A stretch of 64,000 nt of DNA from Casuarina equisetifolia (Eukaryota; Streptophyta; Magnoliopsida; Fagales; Casuarinaceae). This document shows, in pieces, positions 13,401-25,324 of this stretch. Under the pieces are notes generated by a model. That model searched no databases. It was not told the DNA's origin and saw only the letters and a list, made by a program, of their open reading frames with translations. The stretch lies in the NCBI GenBank assembly GCA_028551475.1, contig CM052358.1, positions 4,962,501 through 5,026,500 on the forward strand. Reading direction: 5' to 3'. Each line of letters starts with the position of its first letter. The stretch's first letter is position 1. Position numbers and translations under genes: made by a program.

Positions 13401-13946
13401 GCCTGAACTACACTAGGGAAATTGGTTTAGATGATTCAATCTCTTTTATCACCGTATATTTCGTAAATTTGGCCATGGACCCCTTAAAAATCTTTAAAAA
13501 ACTAAATGTTATAGCGTGGTCTGGATTCGACCCAACTTGCATTGACCAGATCTCTGACCGGAACCAAACAGTGCGCTGAATTGGTCATGTAACCATTGCT
13601 TTTAATGAAAAAGAAGCATCAGATGCTCTGGTACTATTTATCACAGTCAAATCGATAGTATGCAGTGAATCGTTTTGTTTTATTTTCTTTCCCTCCTCTT
13701 GTTTGAATCAGCTAAGAACTGTCTTTTTATAAATGCTTGCAGGGTGATAAGGATAAGAAAATTGAAGAACTCATGAGGGAGTTAGAACACCAGGAGCAGT
13801 TATGTGCTGCTTACCGAGAAAAATTGCTCAGTTTTATGAATAACGTTGAAGAGCAAACGGAGGAACTATCCTCAAAAATCCAAGTTATAGTCGACAAAGT
13901 GAGGAAAGTTGAATCGAAAGTTCAAAAACATTCCCAACATAGATAG
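7439..13946 (+). CDS. Short FAR1-related protein (FRS-related factor type), copy B
   Basis: Paralogue of copy A with the same architecture: one FAR1 DNA-binding domain and a C-terminal coiled coil, no transposase domain. Proposed coding exons: 7439 (one base), 10870-11291, 13743-13946; total 208 aa. The FAR1 domain runs from EPYVGMEF through Cys in GCNKQGF and Cys in REGCRA to HNHPL. The last exon encodes DKKIEELMRELEHQEQ and further heptads. The donor at 7440 is GTAAGT after TTCA and the acceptor is GACAG|TGGAT, so the splice makes A|TG in frame. If not used, the first in-frame ATG is at 10920 (191 aa). Introns are 3430 and 2451 bp; both were read through and no other gene was seen in them. 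An upstream ATG at 7377 opens a short frame that overlaps the start. Probably nuclear, light/development-related by family. Confidence 0.88.
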
Positions 13947-15169
13947 CCTTGGCATCTAACCTGAGTATATATTTGCTAGATATGGTTGAGATTGTGTATA
14001 ATCCACGATGGGTTTCATGAATCTTGTAGTGTTGTATAGGGCTTACTAGGATTATTTTCTCTAAGTTAAGATCGATGACGTTCAAAGCTGTGCTACTGGC
14101 TCTAGCAGTCGAGTTGGACCAGATCAAAGTTCTTAGCTTACCCAGAATTTTAAATCGTTAAGGGAAAATGGAAGTTCCACCATTGTTTCTCTATCCTCTC
14201 TTCCTCTATGTGCTAACTTCAGAGTAAAATTTCCAGAAAGAATGATTGTTCTTTTTAGAACAGTTTTACTATTTTACAATTCAAAGTTAGAGAAGAAGTC
14301 GCAGTAACACGTTCCGGACATAAAATTGTACAAAATTATTCTTGATGATATTCTATTCCCTCACAGAATTTGATTTCTTTCTAAGAAAAACTAACTATTG
14401 AAAGATATTACAATCTCTTGGAGATATTTTGTTTGTTGCTTAAGGACCCTTCAGGACACTCTTCGACCTCTCCAGTCTAAATCAAGAGGAACGTTCAGCA
14501 GAGTCTTTGACGGACTCTTGTGTCCATGCTGCTTCACTAAAGCACTCTAGACGATCATCCCTGCTGTAATCAGTCCTAATGTTCATCTTCCATCAACATT
14601 TGGCTGATCAACTCACGTCTTGTAATAACTCAAGCAAAGGCAGGAATAATTAGATCAACTCTCTTCCATGTTGCCGTAACACATTCGAGGTTACACGTAT
14701 TCACATTGAACATGATTCTGCCAACAGTGTCTGAATCTCAAAAGGGTGGAATGCAACCTGGATTATGTCTGTCGAGTAATGCTCAAGAAAGTTAACAGTG
14801 TTAAGTGCAGATACGATGCTACGCTTAGCATACCTGCTTGGGAAGAAAACAAATCCACGACATCTACGTCAGTTGAAAGTACTGTGTTACAGGGAGTGTG
14901 GCTTGAGGGAAGTAATGAACCTTCGAGAAGCTGCCTACATACAAGCAGATGTACAAGATATAGGGGTCAACTTACAATTTGTTCTTTCAAAATGTTCTTT
15001 TGGCTTTCTAAAGACCAATTGGAACCCTTTCAATTCTAGAAATCGAAAATAGGATTTGTTAAGAATGCCCGTAAAAGCAATGAAAACATATGTCCCTGCA
15101 ACTTACCATTGCTTGATGGGAGAAAAATAATCAACTAAATTATTAACGTGTTCATAATTCATAAACCTC
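13947..15169. other. Convergent intergenic region between FRF copy B and the CRM gene
   Basis: Holds the 3' UTRs of both flanking genes, which point towards each other. The frame at 14798-15052 looks slightly protein-like but matches no family I recognise and has no promoter or splice context, so it is not called as a gene. Nothing else is seen. Confidence 0.5.
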
Positions 15170-18100
15170 CTATCTTCTCTTTTTCTTTAAAAGTGAAGCA
15201 GCACGCATAAATATCTGATCAACCTCATCAAAATTTGGTAAGTCCAAACTTTTATCCTGTGCTTTTGCCTTTTTCGAGTCCAAAGATATCTGGCGAAGGT
15301 GCTCCTCAAAATCTTCAGGTTCTCTATCACTCTCAACTGGGAATTTTTCAAACTGGTCCAAATAAAGACGTCGTTCCACCTTATTCTCAGTCTCTGTGTC
15401 AGATTCAGTTTCAAAAATATCCGACAGATCTTCGGAATCTGATCCAATGCATGTATCCATAGTAGAGTCGTCCTCAGAGCATCCCTTGTTTCCATCCAGG
15501 ATTTCTTTCAGCTTCTCAGAATTCTTCAGTTTGAAGTTTGAACAGCTCTCAGAGGCAGCACTTCCAATTTCACTTCCTCCAATCTCTTTAACAGCATCAG
15601 CTTTGTTTTCAGCTACATTTTTGGCCTGCTCTTGAAGCAATTCAAGGTCCTGTTGGAGTTTTGGAATATATTTTCTTACAGCTCGGAGGCTGTCCCTGTA
15701 TTTGGATTTGTCCAAAGCCTGTGTAGAAGAGAAGATGTAAGGATATGTTGTATGATAACATGCAGTGATGGACTAGAGGCCATTTATAGCCAAACAAAGG
15801 TTGAAGGGCTTAAATATGTAAATATGGGAAACCTATCTACGCAAGACATTAGACTGGCCAATTTATAGCAAAGCGCAGGTATTGGGTCTCACCCTCTATG
15901 CATATTGGGAAGGGTAAGGAAAAGAGAGAGATGGGTGTTTGTGTTGTTTGGGGGGGGGCGGGGAGGTGTCCTTGTCATGCATGCAAGGGCTTTACGTCTC
16001 ATTTCTTTTTTGACAGATATCTAACAAAGACACTCGCCATTATGAGGGGCACCCTTTCTAGATTGTAATTCACATGGAAGATACCTTCAAATGGAAACTT
16101 ATGTGACCATATAATAGGCTCAAAAATATTTCTTAACTTTAAGGAAGAAAATAAAGAGGATCTAATCATTAAGCTATTACCCTTCTAAAGGAGTCAATGC
16201 AAATTATTCTAGAGGAGCATTTCCCAAAAAGAAATTAATACAAACTGCTTGACCAAGAAAATATAATAATATGATGGGGATATGAAATTGTCAGAGATGC
16301 GGGTAGTAGAATTTAGTTGTTATGAGTATTGCCCATTTCCACTTCTCTGTACTGCGATTAGATTTAAAGAACTGGCTTTTCATTTCCCTTTTCTCTGTCA
16401 CAAAGCTATTATGCATTACTAGGTAACGGCAATTATGGTTCAGAAAAGGCCATTGAAAACCCAGAGTGATTAAAAATGACCATATTATATTCTCCATAAG
16501 AAAATTTCCACAGCAATTTTCTTCCAGTTGGAGCAGGATATCAATGGAAGAAAAAGAATACTTATGAAGAGCACAGCGGAGAATCAGTATCAAAACAACC
16601 CTAAGATATACACCATGCTAAAAATTAGACTCAATTGTCTGCCCACCTCATGTCTAATGTATTAGAAAGGAAAGAGAGATAAGAACCTTTTTCCTGGGGA
16701 GAGTGACCCTAGGTGACATTATCTCTGTTGGTGGCTGAGAATAGTTTTTCCCCCTGTACATAATAATTGTGTTCTCTTCGTGAATGTTAAGCACGATTCC
16801 TCCGCTCAATCTTGCCAGCTCAGCAGCAATATCCTTGACCTCCTCTGGTGAAAATGTCTTGACGATCACCTGTAGAGTCTCATGTTTTTTCCAATGCAGA
16901 TGCATGTTTAGGATTACACCCTGGTAGATTCCCCGTCTTCCAACAGGCACATAATTCTTGCACTTGAGACCCATCTTCAGAAAGAAGAAGTGTTCTTCAG
17001 GTGTTAATATCTCCGGATCATGGGTTGTTTCTGATGTCTCTTTAGGGTCAATCTTCTTCAGAGCCTCAACAAGTCTTTCCTCTTTCTTTCGAGCCTGGAA
17101 AAGGAAGCTAAAATGTGGCTTACATGCCTTCTATTGCACAGATATATTACAATCTTTCCTCACTTTCTCAACTGATCTATGGTTTCTGATAGATTACTTC
17201 TCTTATCTTGCCTTTTTAATATCTCTCACAACCCACAATATTTTGTACATACCAATAGACAGCTTTGGGGTGCTATACTGCTGGACTACTTTCTAAAAAA
17301 AAATGAAATGACACGGACCTTACCTTTCTTAATTTGTAGATAACTTTTTCCTCTGGGGTCATTCTCTCATATTCTTTCTTCTTCTTCCACCTGAAGAACT
17401 TCAGCCACCTTACAACTGCTCTTTTTCCTTTGAGCTTTTTCCTCTTCACTTTTGCATCACCAGCAGTTGAGCTTTTTTCTGACAGCTTCAGTGGTTCAAC
17501 AACTTTGTCAGCCACCTTTAAAAATGGGTTCGAATGAATCCATCGATGCCCCACAAAGGAAACCACCTCTATGCCACAGAGTTTCTCAGAAACAGATTGT
17601 TCCCAACGAAGGACCTTGCATGTAATATCACCCATGCTATTGCACTGTGAGGTAATGTTCAAGCACATAGTTTTCTAATAAGGCTTAACAAATATGAATT
17701 ACAAAAAAACTAAAAGTAAGAAAAAATTGATTCAGGAGAAGGGCATGCTTGGACCAGAATAAAATGCTTATTCTGAATTGTGTTAATTGAGAAATTGCTC
17801 CTTTTTCCGGGGCCCAGATGAGTAGAATTTCTTTAAGTATTATAATCCACATTTTAAAAATAAACACGTTTTGTCCTCCAAAAACCAAACTCCAAATAGG
17901 AAAAAAAATATATTTATATATGCTCTGAGTCCTCAAAAAACTATCATTTCAAAGATTGAGCAGTGTTCCCAACAATTTACTTGACCTTGCAGTATCCTAG
18001 GAACTCCATACTATCAAAGAATAAACATCTCAACATCTTCATTGACAAAGATACAGGAAGAAACAAGATTTATACATCCATTTGGAGAAGGAAAAATGAA

Positions 18101-18540
18101 AAAAAAAAAAAAAAAATGTTCCAGTGTAACTTGTGAAAAATCTTGCAAATGTACATTCGTTCCGTCAGTACAAGCCCTGAAGCATAATGATAAGGACATG
18201 TTTATCAAACTTGCAACGTATAGAATACCCTGCAGTGACTTGTGTCCGTAAACTAATACAAAAGTTGAATAACACATTTCTTAGCGAAGAGATTTGAAAA
18301 TTTAATAACTTTAATTTTTCGTTCACTTTCTATTGTTTTACTTCTCTCCCATTTCTTTTCAGCAATCAAAGAGTAATCTTATAGCACGCAGAGAGAGGCA
18401 GAGAGAGGAAGAGATAGATGCCTGGTTTTGCGAACTGGGATTTTAGAGAAGAAGGCAGTGAAGAAGAAATCATTGGAAAATAGACGCTTCATGGGCCGAG
18501 ATTTGGAGAGACTCCCCGATGCTATGACCCTCAACACCAT
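15170..18540 (-). CDS. Single-CRM-domain RNA-binding protein, organelle-targeted
   Basis: CRM (CRS1/YhbY) domain proteins bind group II introns or rRNA in plastids or mitochondria. Supported exons, all phase 0: 17644-17324, 17094-16687, 15718-15170. The first is basic (KKLKGKRAVVRWLKFFRWKKKKEYERM). The second holds the CRM domain (LKCKNYVPVGRRGIYQG, GxxG loop = GRRG; then IIMYRGKNY). The last is acidic and coiled-coil-like, ending KKKRR. A likely first exon at 18540-18388 starts MVLRVIASGSLSKSRPMKRLF, a Ser/Arg-rich leader; with it the protein is 476 aa. That exon and its weak donor (GTGCTA) are tentative. The donor after the CRM exon (GTTCTT) is also weak, but the join RKK|ALDKSK restores frame. 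Closest recalled relatives are Arabidopsis At3g25440 and CFM9 (At3g27550). The compartment cannot be decided from sequence. Confidence 0.88.
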
Positions 18541-19681
18541 TCTTCCCTTTCTGTTGGTCTGCGCACCCACTGCTCTTGTTTCGCCTCGGGCGGAAGTTGG
18601 GTTCCCGTGAAGTACAGTTTTGCAGCAACCCTTGGAATTAATTATATAAATGTGTGTGATATGTATAAGGTAGAAGAACAACATGTTCTAGGTCGATTAC
18701 AACCGTTATGTTTGCCTAGATTAGCAAAGGGGAGAAAATTGATGGACATAAAATTGGGTTACGTAAGATATTCTCACTAATTAAGAATACAATCACTTGG
18801 TTTTCTTTTTCATTCTTGTGCTTATTTTGAATAGTGAATAAAAAAAAATACAAATAATTTTTTTAAAGAAAACTAACAAAGGGAAATCAAGCCAACATAA
18901 TTTTTTTTCTTTTGATTATAGCATTTCTTTCTTTTTATAGAATTCTACATAGTAGATATGCAAGGAGCTCATCATCCATAGAAGCTTACCAAACAACAAA
19001 AAAAAAACAAGTTAAACCAAGTATTAGAGACTAGATCTCGCTGATAAATTCACAAAGGCTATGTTTTGTGAACAAAATTTTTGAGAATTGGTTTTGTCAA
19101 CTAATGCATGAATTGCATTGATTCCTCATTACTCATACAATTGACAAATGTTTTTCATACGAGTTTTGTTAAAAAGTCATAAATAATATTTAAATTTTTG
19201 AGAAGTTACCTGTGTGTATAAATTAGGTGGGTACATTGTAAAATTAAAAAAAAAAATACATTGTTCACGTTATCAATATCAAATTCAAGACATGCTTTGG
19301 CTTGTTTTCGGGTCCAGACACCAACCACCATGATATTTAAATCCAATGCTGGCTGGCTACAAGATTGAGACACAAATTCTTTTTGCTTGTTGTGTTGAAG
19401 GGTTCGTCAATCATTTCTAACGTAGTCAAAGATTTGCTTACTGGAGAAAGAATTATGAAACATGATTCATAAAGAGAGAGTAATCTTTATCATAAAAGAA
19501 ACAGCATGGTGGCATGAAACTTTCGAAGAAGCATATTGTATTCTTTTATAAAATAATACAAGAGGTCTCCTACACAAGGATCCCCCTCTTCGCTCTCCCT
19601 ATCTCCCTCCCTTCTCAAAGATACATATAAAGGAAAAAAAAGGAAAAAAAAAAAAAATTGAGCCTCAACGTTACCTATGAA
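18541..19681. other. AT-rich intergenic region
   Basis: Lies upstream of the CRM gene and downstream of the calmodulin-like gene. It contains poly-A/T tracts and no recognisable gene. The last ~150 bases probably belong to the 3' UTR of the calmodulin-like gene. Confidence 0.5.
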
Positions 19682-20140
19682 TTAACTTGAACTTAGGGCA
19701 GCAAAACCTCCACCCTTCATCATCTGCTTAAACTCCTTGAAGTTAACCATGCCGTCTCCATCCACGTCCACCTTCTTAATCATCTTCTTGCAGTCTTCTA
19801 TGGTCCTCCCTTGCTTCAGCCCCAAGGATGCCAAAACCGACCTCAACTCCTCCACCGTGATAAACCCATCTCTATTTTGATCGAACACGTTGAACGCCTC
19901 CTTTATGTCTTCCTCCTCGTCCCTCTCATCCATTATGGTCTGATACAATGCTCCAAATTCATCAATGTCAACATATCCATCTCCGTTCACGTCGATCTTT
20001 TCGATCATTTGGATCAAATCGTTATCTGGGATGTATATTCCCAGGTTTTGCAGTGAATCACTGAGCTCCTTCTTTGTAATCCGGCCGTCCCCATTGTGGT
20101 CAAACATTTGAAAAACACGTCGAAGTTCACCAGGATCCAT
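19682..20140 (-). CDS. CML3: Calmodulin-like protein, CML3/CML7 type
   Basis: Intronless 152-aa Ca2+ sensor with four EF-hands. Loops are visible at [12 protein letters not shown] (about 13-24), [12 protein letters not shown] (49-60), [12 protein letters not shown] (87-98) and [12 protein letters not shown] (125-136). Each keeps acidic residues at positions 1 and 12 and glycine at 6, so all four should bind calcium. The tail [15 protein letters not shown] is the CML3 signature. The ATG at 20140 gives MDPGEL, matching the family start. The open frame continues upstream for about 35 hydrophobic codons but has no in-frame ATG. A different-frame ATG at 20273 opens a 48-codon hydrophobic uORF that overlaps the start. 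Family members act in cytosol or at membranes; CML3 has been linked to peroxisomes. Target unknown. Confidence 0.96.
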   Translation of the reverse strand: MDPGELRRVFQMFDHNGDGRITKKELSDSLQNLGIYIPDNDLIQMIEKIDVNGDGYVDIDEFGALYQTIMDERDEEEDIKEAFNVFDQNRDGFITVEELRSVLASLGLKQGRTIEDCKKMIKKVDVDGDGMVNFKEFKQMMKGGGFAALSSS

Positions 20141-21024
20141 CACATAAGATGATAGCCGAAACAAGGGAGTCCAAGACAAGAAATGTATTGGCAAGAAAAG
20201 CTTTGAGAACAAAGAGTACAAGTAGCCGAGGCAAAATTTGGACAAAACAATTGAGAGGGGAAGATAGAACCATGAATTTAAGGTGGTCGTAAAAAGGGCA
20301 AATCCTCAACGAGAAGTAGGCCACGGTCGTCGTTAGTCTTCAACAGCATGACAACCTATGGTCGAGGTTGATTTGGGTTGTTGAGTGAAAAGAGCACATC
20401 CACTGCTTCTCGGGGCTTTCTTATTCTGTTCAAAAGAATCATAATTGGTTAAATTTGCTTCAGAAAACGGCATTTGCGTTTCACTTTTCGTTAACATCAT
20501 TGAATCGTTGACTTCATGTATGATTAGAAACTAACCGAGTTGGCAAATATTGAAATTTTGTGAGAGAATACATAAGCATATTCCATTTGTTCATTTTGGC
20601 CTCTTCTCTTAACATCCCATTCCATACCATTCCATAAACGGGATGATTCTCTTACTTGTTAGATGTCATTCCAATACCATAAACAGGACATATTCCTGTC
20701 CATCAATGATTTCATTACTGCATTTTTGGTCATTTTGAAATGATTGGCAAAAGTTTCCCGTGTTTGTCGGATTTCAAATTAGCTTAATAACAGTTACTTC
20801 AGTGTTAATCAAATAGTAATGAATTATTTTGTGAGTGATTAGCTTCAAACTTTTATAACGTGCCATTTTCATAAGACACTCAAATAATTCGTTGTCACAA
20901 GATCATAGTTTGGCCCTTAATATTGACACTGCTACGATAACCCAACTTCTTTCGCTCAAGGAAATGGTAATCTAGTGGGCAGCAACAGCAGCATATTTTT
21001 CACAAAGGGTAATACATCATAAAT
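20141..21024. other. Upstream region of CML3 and 3' flank of GPN3
   Basis: No gene is seen apart from the short hydrophobic uORF at 20127-20273 on the minus strand (see CML3). A repeated motif CCATTCCATACCATTCCATAAAC occurs in variants around 20618-20690, which may be simple local duplication. Confidence 0.45.
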
Positions 21025-23862
21025 CTAGTCATCATCCTCAGGATCGAAATCCTTAATCTTCACATCCGCATCTTCTCCATACTGAATGCTGCTATCAATT
21101 TGAGATAGCACGTATCGTATGCTGCAAAATGGAAGCAAACATCACCATATGATCAAAATAGCAATCAGTCATCACAAGCAATCAAAAGTTCGTCTTTGCC
21201 ATCTCCGACTCACTCACTTTCAACTTTCGAGGCAGACTACGACTTCCTTTTAGCTAAATTTCAGATAAACATATTATTGGTTTCAACGAATTTTGCACGT
21301 CTGGAAATTCACCAGACTTGAAAAGACAGTCATGTATAGGTTGAGTGATACTGCGAATCAGGCTGTATTAGGGTACCAAAAAACCTCCCAAGTATAACCA
21401 CATTAAAATCTTGAAATATCAAAATGTAATTTTCCCGAGTCACAGAAACACACACGCAAGGACAAGGGTTAGAGGTGGCAGGGGAGGATGGCGTTAGTAG
21501 CGGCTATTTGATGTGAAAGCAATGATCTTCTATCACCATCACATTTCCCATGATACACTACTTAGAAATTGGTTATCCCACCTTCTCGAAACTTCACTGT
21601 AAGCTAACAGTCATTTCCTGCGTTTACTTTTGAAGAACTTTGTAGCTTGCATGGTATCTGCATGTGATTTGGACTGAAACACATTATCAAGTACACCAAC
21701 ACGCCTTCATCAACGTTGTTTTCTAAACGGAAGGCCGAGAGCTAACTATCGAGATTTTGGGCTATCCAGACACATACTTCGTGAAATGGTTCATGCATGT
21801 TTGTTGCCGGGGGTAACAAGATCAAGTTGGTAAGGATTCAAATATCTATGTGGGACCCCTTTACCATTCTGTATAAATAGGCTATTCTATTTGTATCAAG
21901 ATGGCAGAGGGGTATACTCAATTCTTCTTTGTCTATTATTTCCCAATTCGTTTATTCGTCGCGGGGTAGAGCAGCTTGGTAGCTCGCAAGGCTTAAAAAC
22001 CTTACATCCTCCTGTCCTTCCTGTTCTCTTCTTCTCTACACCGTTATCTTTCTTCTATCTTCTTTTTCACTCATTTTCATCCATTCTTTACTGTAATTCT
22101 ACCTAATGCTAAGATATGTTCCTATCTAACATCAATCCAAGGATCATTATGCCGAAGACCTTATCCTAAGCATATTCACAGTGATGCAGAACTAATAATA
22201 TTAAGTAGAAGACAAAGTCTTTAATGCAACTCAATGAAACAAATAGGACCAAGCGTGTCACACCTTTCAGTCTTCAAGACAGTGAAAACTAGAAGAAACA
22301 TAGTCCCAAAGTTCAAATACTAACTCCCAAATTTTTTGTTATTAAGAGACACTGTCAACATACATAAATTTTCTCATTAAAATCATCAGATTTGCTATCT
22401 CACTTGTCATCAACCAAACACCACATTCATATATTAAGTTATGATACCCAAGTTGGAATACAATAATACTGTCAACAAAGTACACTAAGAGAGAGGGGGG
22501 AGAGAGAGAGAGAGTACCTGCTCTCCTTCCTCAGGTCAAGTGGCACAAAACTGACCATGCTATACTGTTCCACCTAATGCCAAAATAAATAAATAAATAA
22601 ATATAACATACTAGTTTAAAAAAAGCCCAATTCTCACTGCAGGCCAAACAATTTGGCTAGAAGAATAAAGAGCATTGTAGTTACTTGAGACACGGAAATG
22701 TCTTCATACAGCCAACGGGGCCAATAATTACACAAAAAAAACATAGGAAAACTAGACAAGGAAAGCAATAATGCAACCGGAGAATTGTCAACTAGAGTAC
22801 AAGAGACGAGACGGAAAGTAGATAAATGTGAGACATGCAACAGGAATCCTGGAAAATATTCTTTTCTGTAAGTGGGTTTAAAAGCCAACATGGGCTAGAC
22901 TTTAAGGAAGTTTATTTACTCACCAATTCAATCAAAGCTTTATTCAACTTTGCAAACTGAGGAGCCATGTGTTTATTCAGCTCCGACAACAAAAATTGAG
23001 GCTCTGGATTCAGAAAACTGATACCAGAAAAGTCAAGAACATATTTGACTGTTAATACAAATAAAAATGGTGTCCAAGTCATCCAAAGCAGTAAGTGGCA
23101 AAAGAGCATACTCTTCAATATCCCTTTTCTTCGTGACAAGGTCCATCTTAGAAAGAATATTAACATGTGGCAATTCAAGTTGGACCATAGCAGAAAGTGA
23201 TGCCATGCACCCACTAATGAATTTGGTCACATCTGTCATAAACTGATGAAATCAAATATTGTTACCATTAGTTCTATTAAGAGAGATTATAGAATTAGTA
23301 CTAAATAAAAAAAGTGCAAGCCAAAACAGGAGAAAGATAAATGGAGAAAAATTAATAGATTTTACACCTGCGAATCAAGCAAGTATACAGCACAAACATT
23401 GAAATTTTTACGCTGCAAGTGGTCAACAAAATTCCGCAGAACTGGCACATGTGAAAAAAGTTCTATCTGACCTGCAAAAGAAAATGAAGGTTAAGATAAC
23501 TCATCACATGGTTTTCATCAATGACATAGGAACGTCAAGTTACAAGCTAAAAATAAACATTATACCACATCACAGTGTTTGGCTATGAGCTGCAATACAG
23601 AACCCCACTTTTTTCTCCCTAAAACAGGCATCGTGAGCAGCTAGAGACATCTTGAAACTGAAAGAGGGAGGATATGCTTTACAAACTTATCAGGAAGTTC
23701 TTCCATTACAACTTAGATTTAATCAAGGCTCATGTAACTCCTTTATCTTTCTTTAGTTTTTCTTGTAATTGTCCCTCTTCTTACTTTTTTATTTGGTAAA
23801 TAACCCAATCTCCACTCTAGTACACTTCGAGACAATTAATGAGAGAGATAGAGTGTGTATGG

Positions 23863-23919
<57 letters not shown>

Positions 23920-25324
23920 TGTTCTCCTTCTTTTAGAGACTAATCAAGTCTATAGCTACCAAAAGAAATGCCAAGAGCTAGTCACGTTGGCTAGTACCCA
24001 TATTTTCACCCCTTTATCATAGCATTGGGATGGGATACAGGATACCTGATATTTAATTAATTCTCACTTGCCTCTTATCTGAACAATGGTTAACATGAAA
24101 GGGTGAGTGCACAATAGTGAGACAATGTCTCACGAAATTTAATAAACCTTTTTTATAACCTTTTTTTCCTTCAGGAAAAAATGTAGCTCAGTACAATTAG
24201 GAGACCCATATGGTTTTGAATCGGTGGCCTTACCCTCAAACCCCTATCTATAGGAGAGGAGTCCAAAGACCATTGGCCCTCTTTGTTATAATGTTTTTCC
24301 TTTTAATTAGGTAGATACTATCTACTACAACATGTTAGAAAAATTAAAGTAAGTAGAACATATCTTGGGGTATTCACTATGCTGGTGTTTACACAAGTCA
24401 ACAGACAAGCATCCCAAGCCTTGGGTTCATATGCTCTTAAAGATCATGAAATCCCCCACCTTCTCATAGTCATATTTTCCTCAAACAAAGTCAAGAACAT
24501 AATAAGCATAAATAAACATGATGACATGCATGGAACTAGACAAGTGGCGATACCTGGGCAATCAAAAACCAAGTAATCATCATCCAGGTAATTGTCCAAT
24601 TCTTCCTCCAGCCAGTCATCCAGATTGTCTTCAAGGTTTCTAAACATTAAAATTAAGGCCATTGATGCAAGAAAATATATCATTCACAGAAGCTATTAGG
24701 AGAGGACACACTTGGCCACCAGACATTCCAAGTCGCTTAAGCACCTTAATATAGACAACAGTTGCAGTAAAAGCGCCTAAGAAGAACAAACAAGAAATTC
24801 CAAAAAAAAAAAAAAAAATCTACAAATTGCAAAGGATACTCCATGCAGTACATCAAGCCCCCGTTGGGACCCAGTCCAAGTTCCTCCATAACATCATCCA
24901 AGTTAATGAGCTCCCTTATATCTGCAGCCAAACAAAACAATTTTCATGTTTCTCAATCAACCAAATCAGATTAAACTAGTTCATTAACTAACGATCAAGC
25001 CAAAAGTTCAAGGACCACCACTTACCCATTGCCACAGGATAGTCAAAATTCTCAGCGGCCGGATCCAAATTTACTATGTGTATGGTCCGATGCACTTTCT
25101 CACAGTGTTGATACAAACTGGAACAATACGTCGACTAACATTTGAAAGAAATAAACAACTTAATACGTGAAGACAATCGTATGCACAACATAAAACTACT
25201 ACTAAAACACATTGAGCAGAAGAACTGAAAAAATATGTATTGTCTTTATGGCATTAATCCATTCAGTGGAAGATTTTACCTTGCCACTGCCCGCAGGGCC
25301 AATAACGAGCTGTGCATAACCCAT
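21025..25324 (-). CDS. GPN3: GPN-loop GTPase 3
   Basis: GPN GTPases dimerise and help assemble RNA polymerase II and import it into the nucleus. Nine exons, all joined in frame: 25324-25280, 25134-25026, 24921-24840, 24639-24554, 23471-23368, 23242-23112, 23017-22924, 22573-22518, 21121-21025; 267 aa, a normal length for the family. Motifs: P-loop GPAGSGKST (residues 9-17, split by intron 1), NLDPAAE, the diagnostic GPN insert in GLGPNGG, G3 DCPGQIEL, KFISG, G4 SKMD, and the C-terminal IQYGED plus an acidic tail. All catalytic motifs are intact. Introns 4 (1082 bp) and 8 (1396 bp) are longest. Intron 8 carries a plastid trnfM remnant, intron 4 a GT/GA microsatellite. Arabidopsis counterpart, from memory, At4g12790. 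Confidence 0.96.
21940..22045 (+). pseudogene. trnfM: Plastid trnfM(CAU) remnant in GPN3 intron 8
   Basis: From 21960, some 35 bases match the 5' half of plastid initiator tRNA-fMet (GCGGGGTAGAGCAG, then GGTAGCTCGCAAGGCT). The preceding bases (ATTCGTTTATTCGT) resemble the plastid leader. The anticodon loop is altered (the CAT-containing GGCTCATAACC became GGCTTAAAAACC) and the T arm is not intact, so it cannot work as a tRNA. The limits of the insertion are uncertain. Confidence 0.72.
23854..23916. repeat. Compound (GT)n(GA)n microsatellite
   Basis: About 11 GT units run directly into about 15 GA units, within intron 4 of GPN3. Confidence 0.95.

Noticed and set aside
14746..15052. Overlapping + strand frames that look mildly protein-like
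   Set aside because: No recognisable motif, and placed in the 3' flank of two convergent genes.
15235..15635. Plus-strand frames opposite the last CRM exon
   Set aside because: Shadows of the acidic, Ser/Asp/Glu-rich minus-strand exon.
15948..15968. G-rich run suggestive of a G-quadruplex
   Set aside because: Mostly one long G tract and a short second one; four proper G tracts are not present.
21025..25324. Reading the GPN3 locus as several small separate genes
   Set aside because: All pieces join in frame across GT-AG introns into one 267-aa GPN3 protein.
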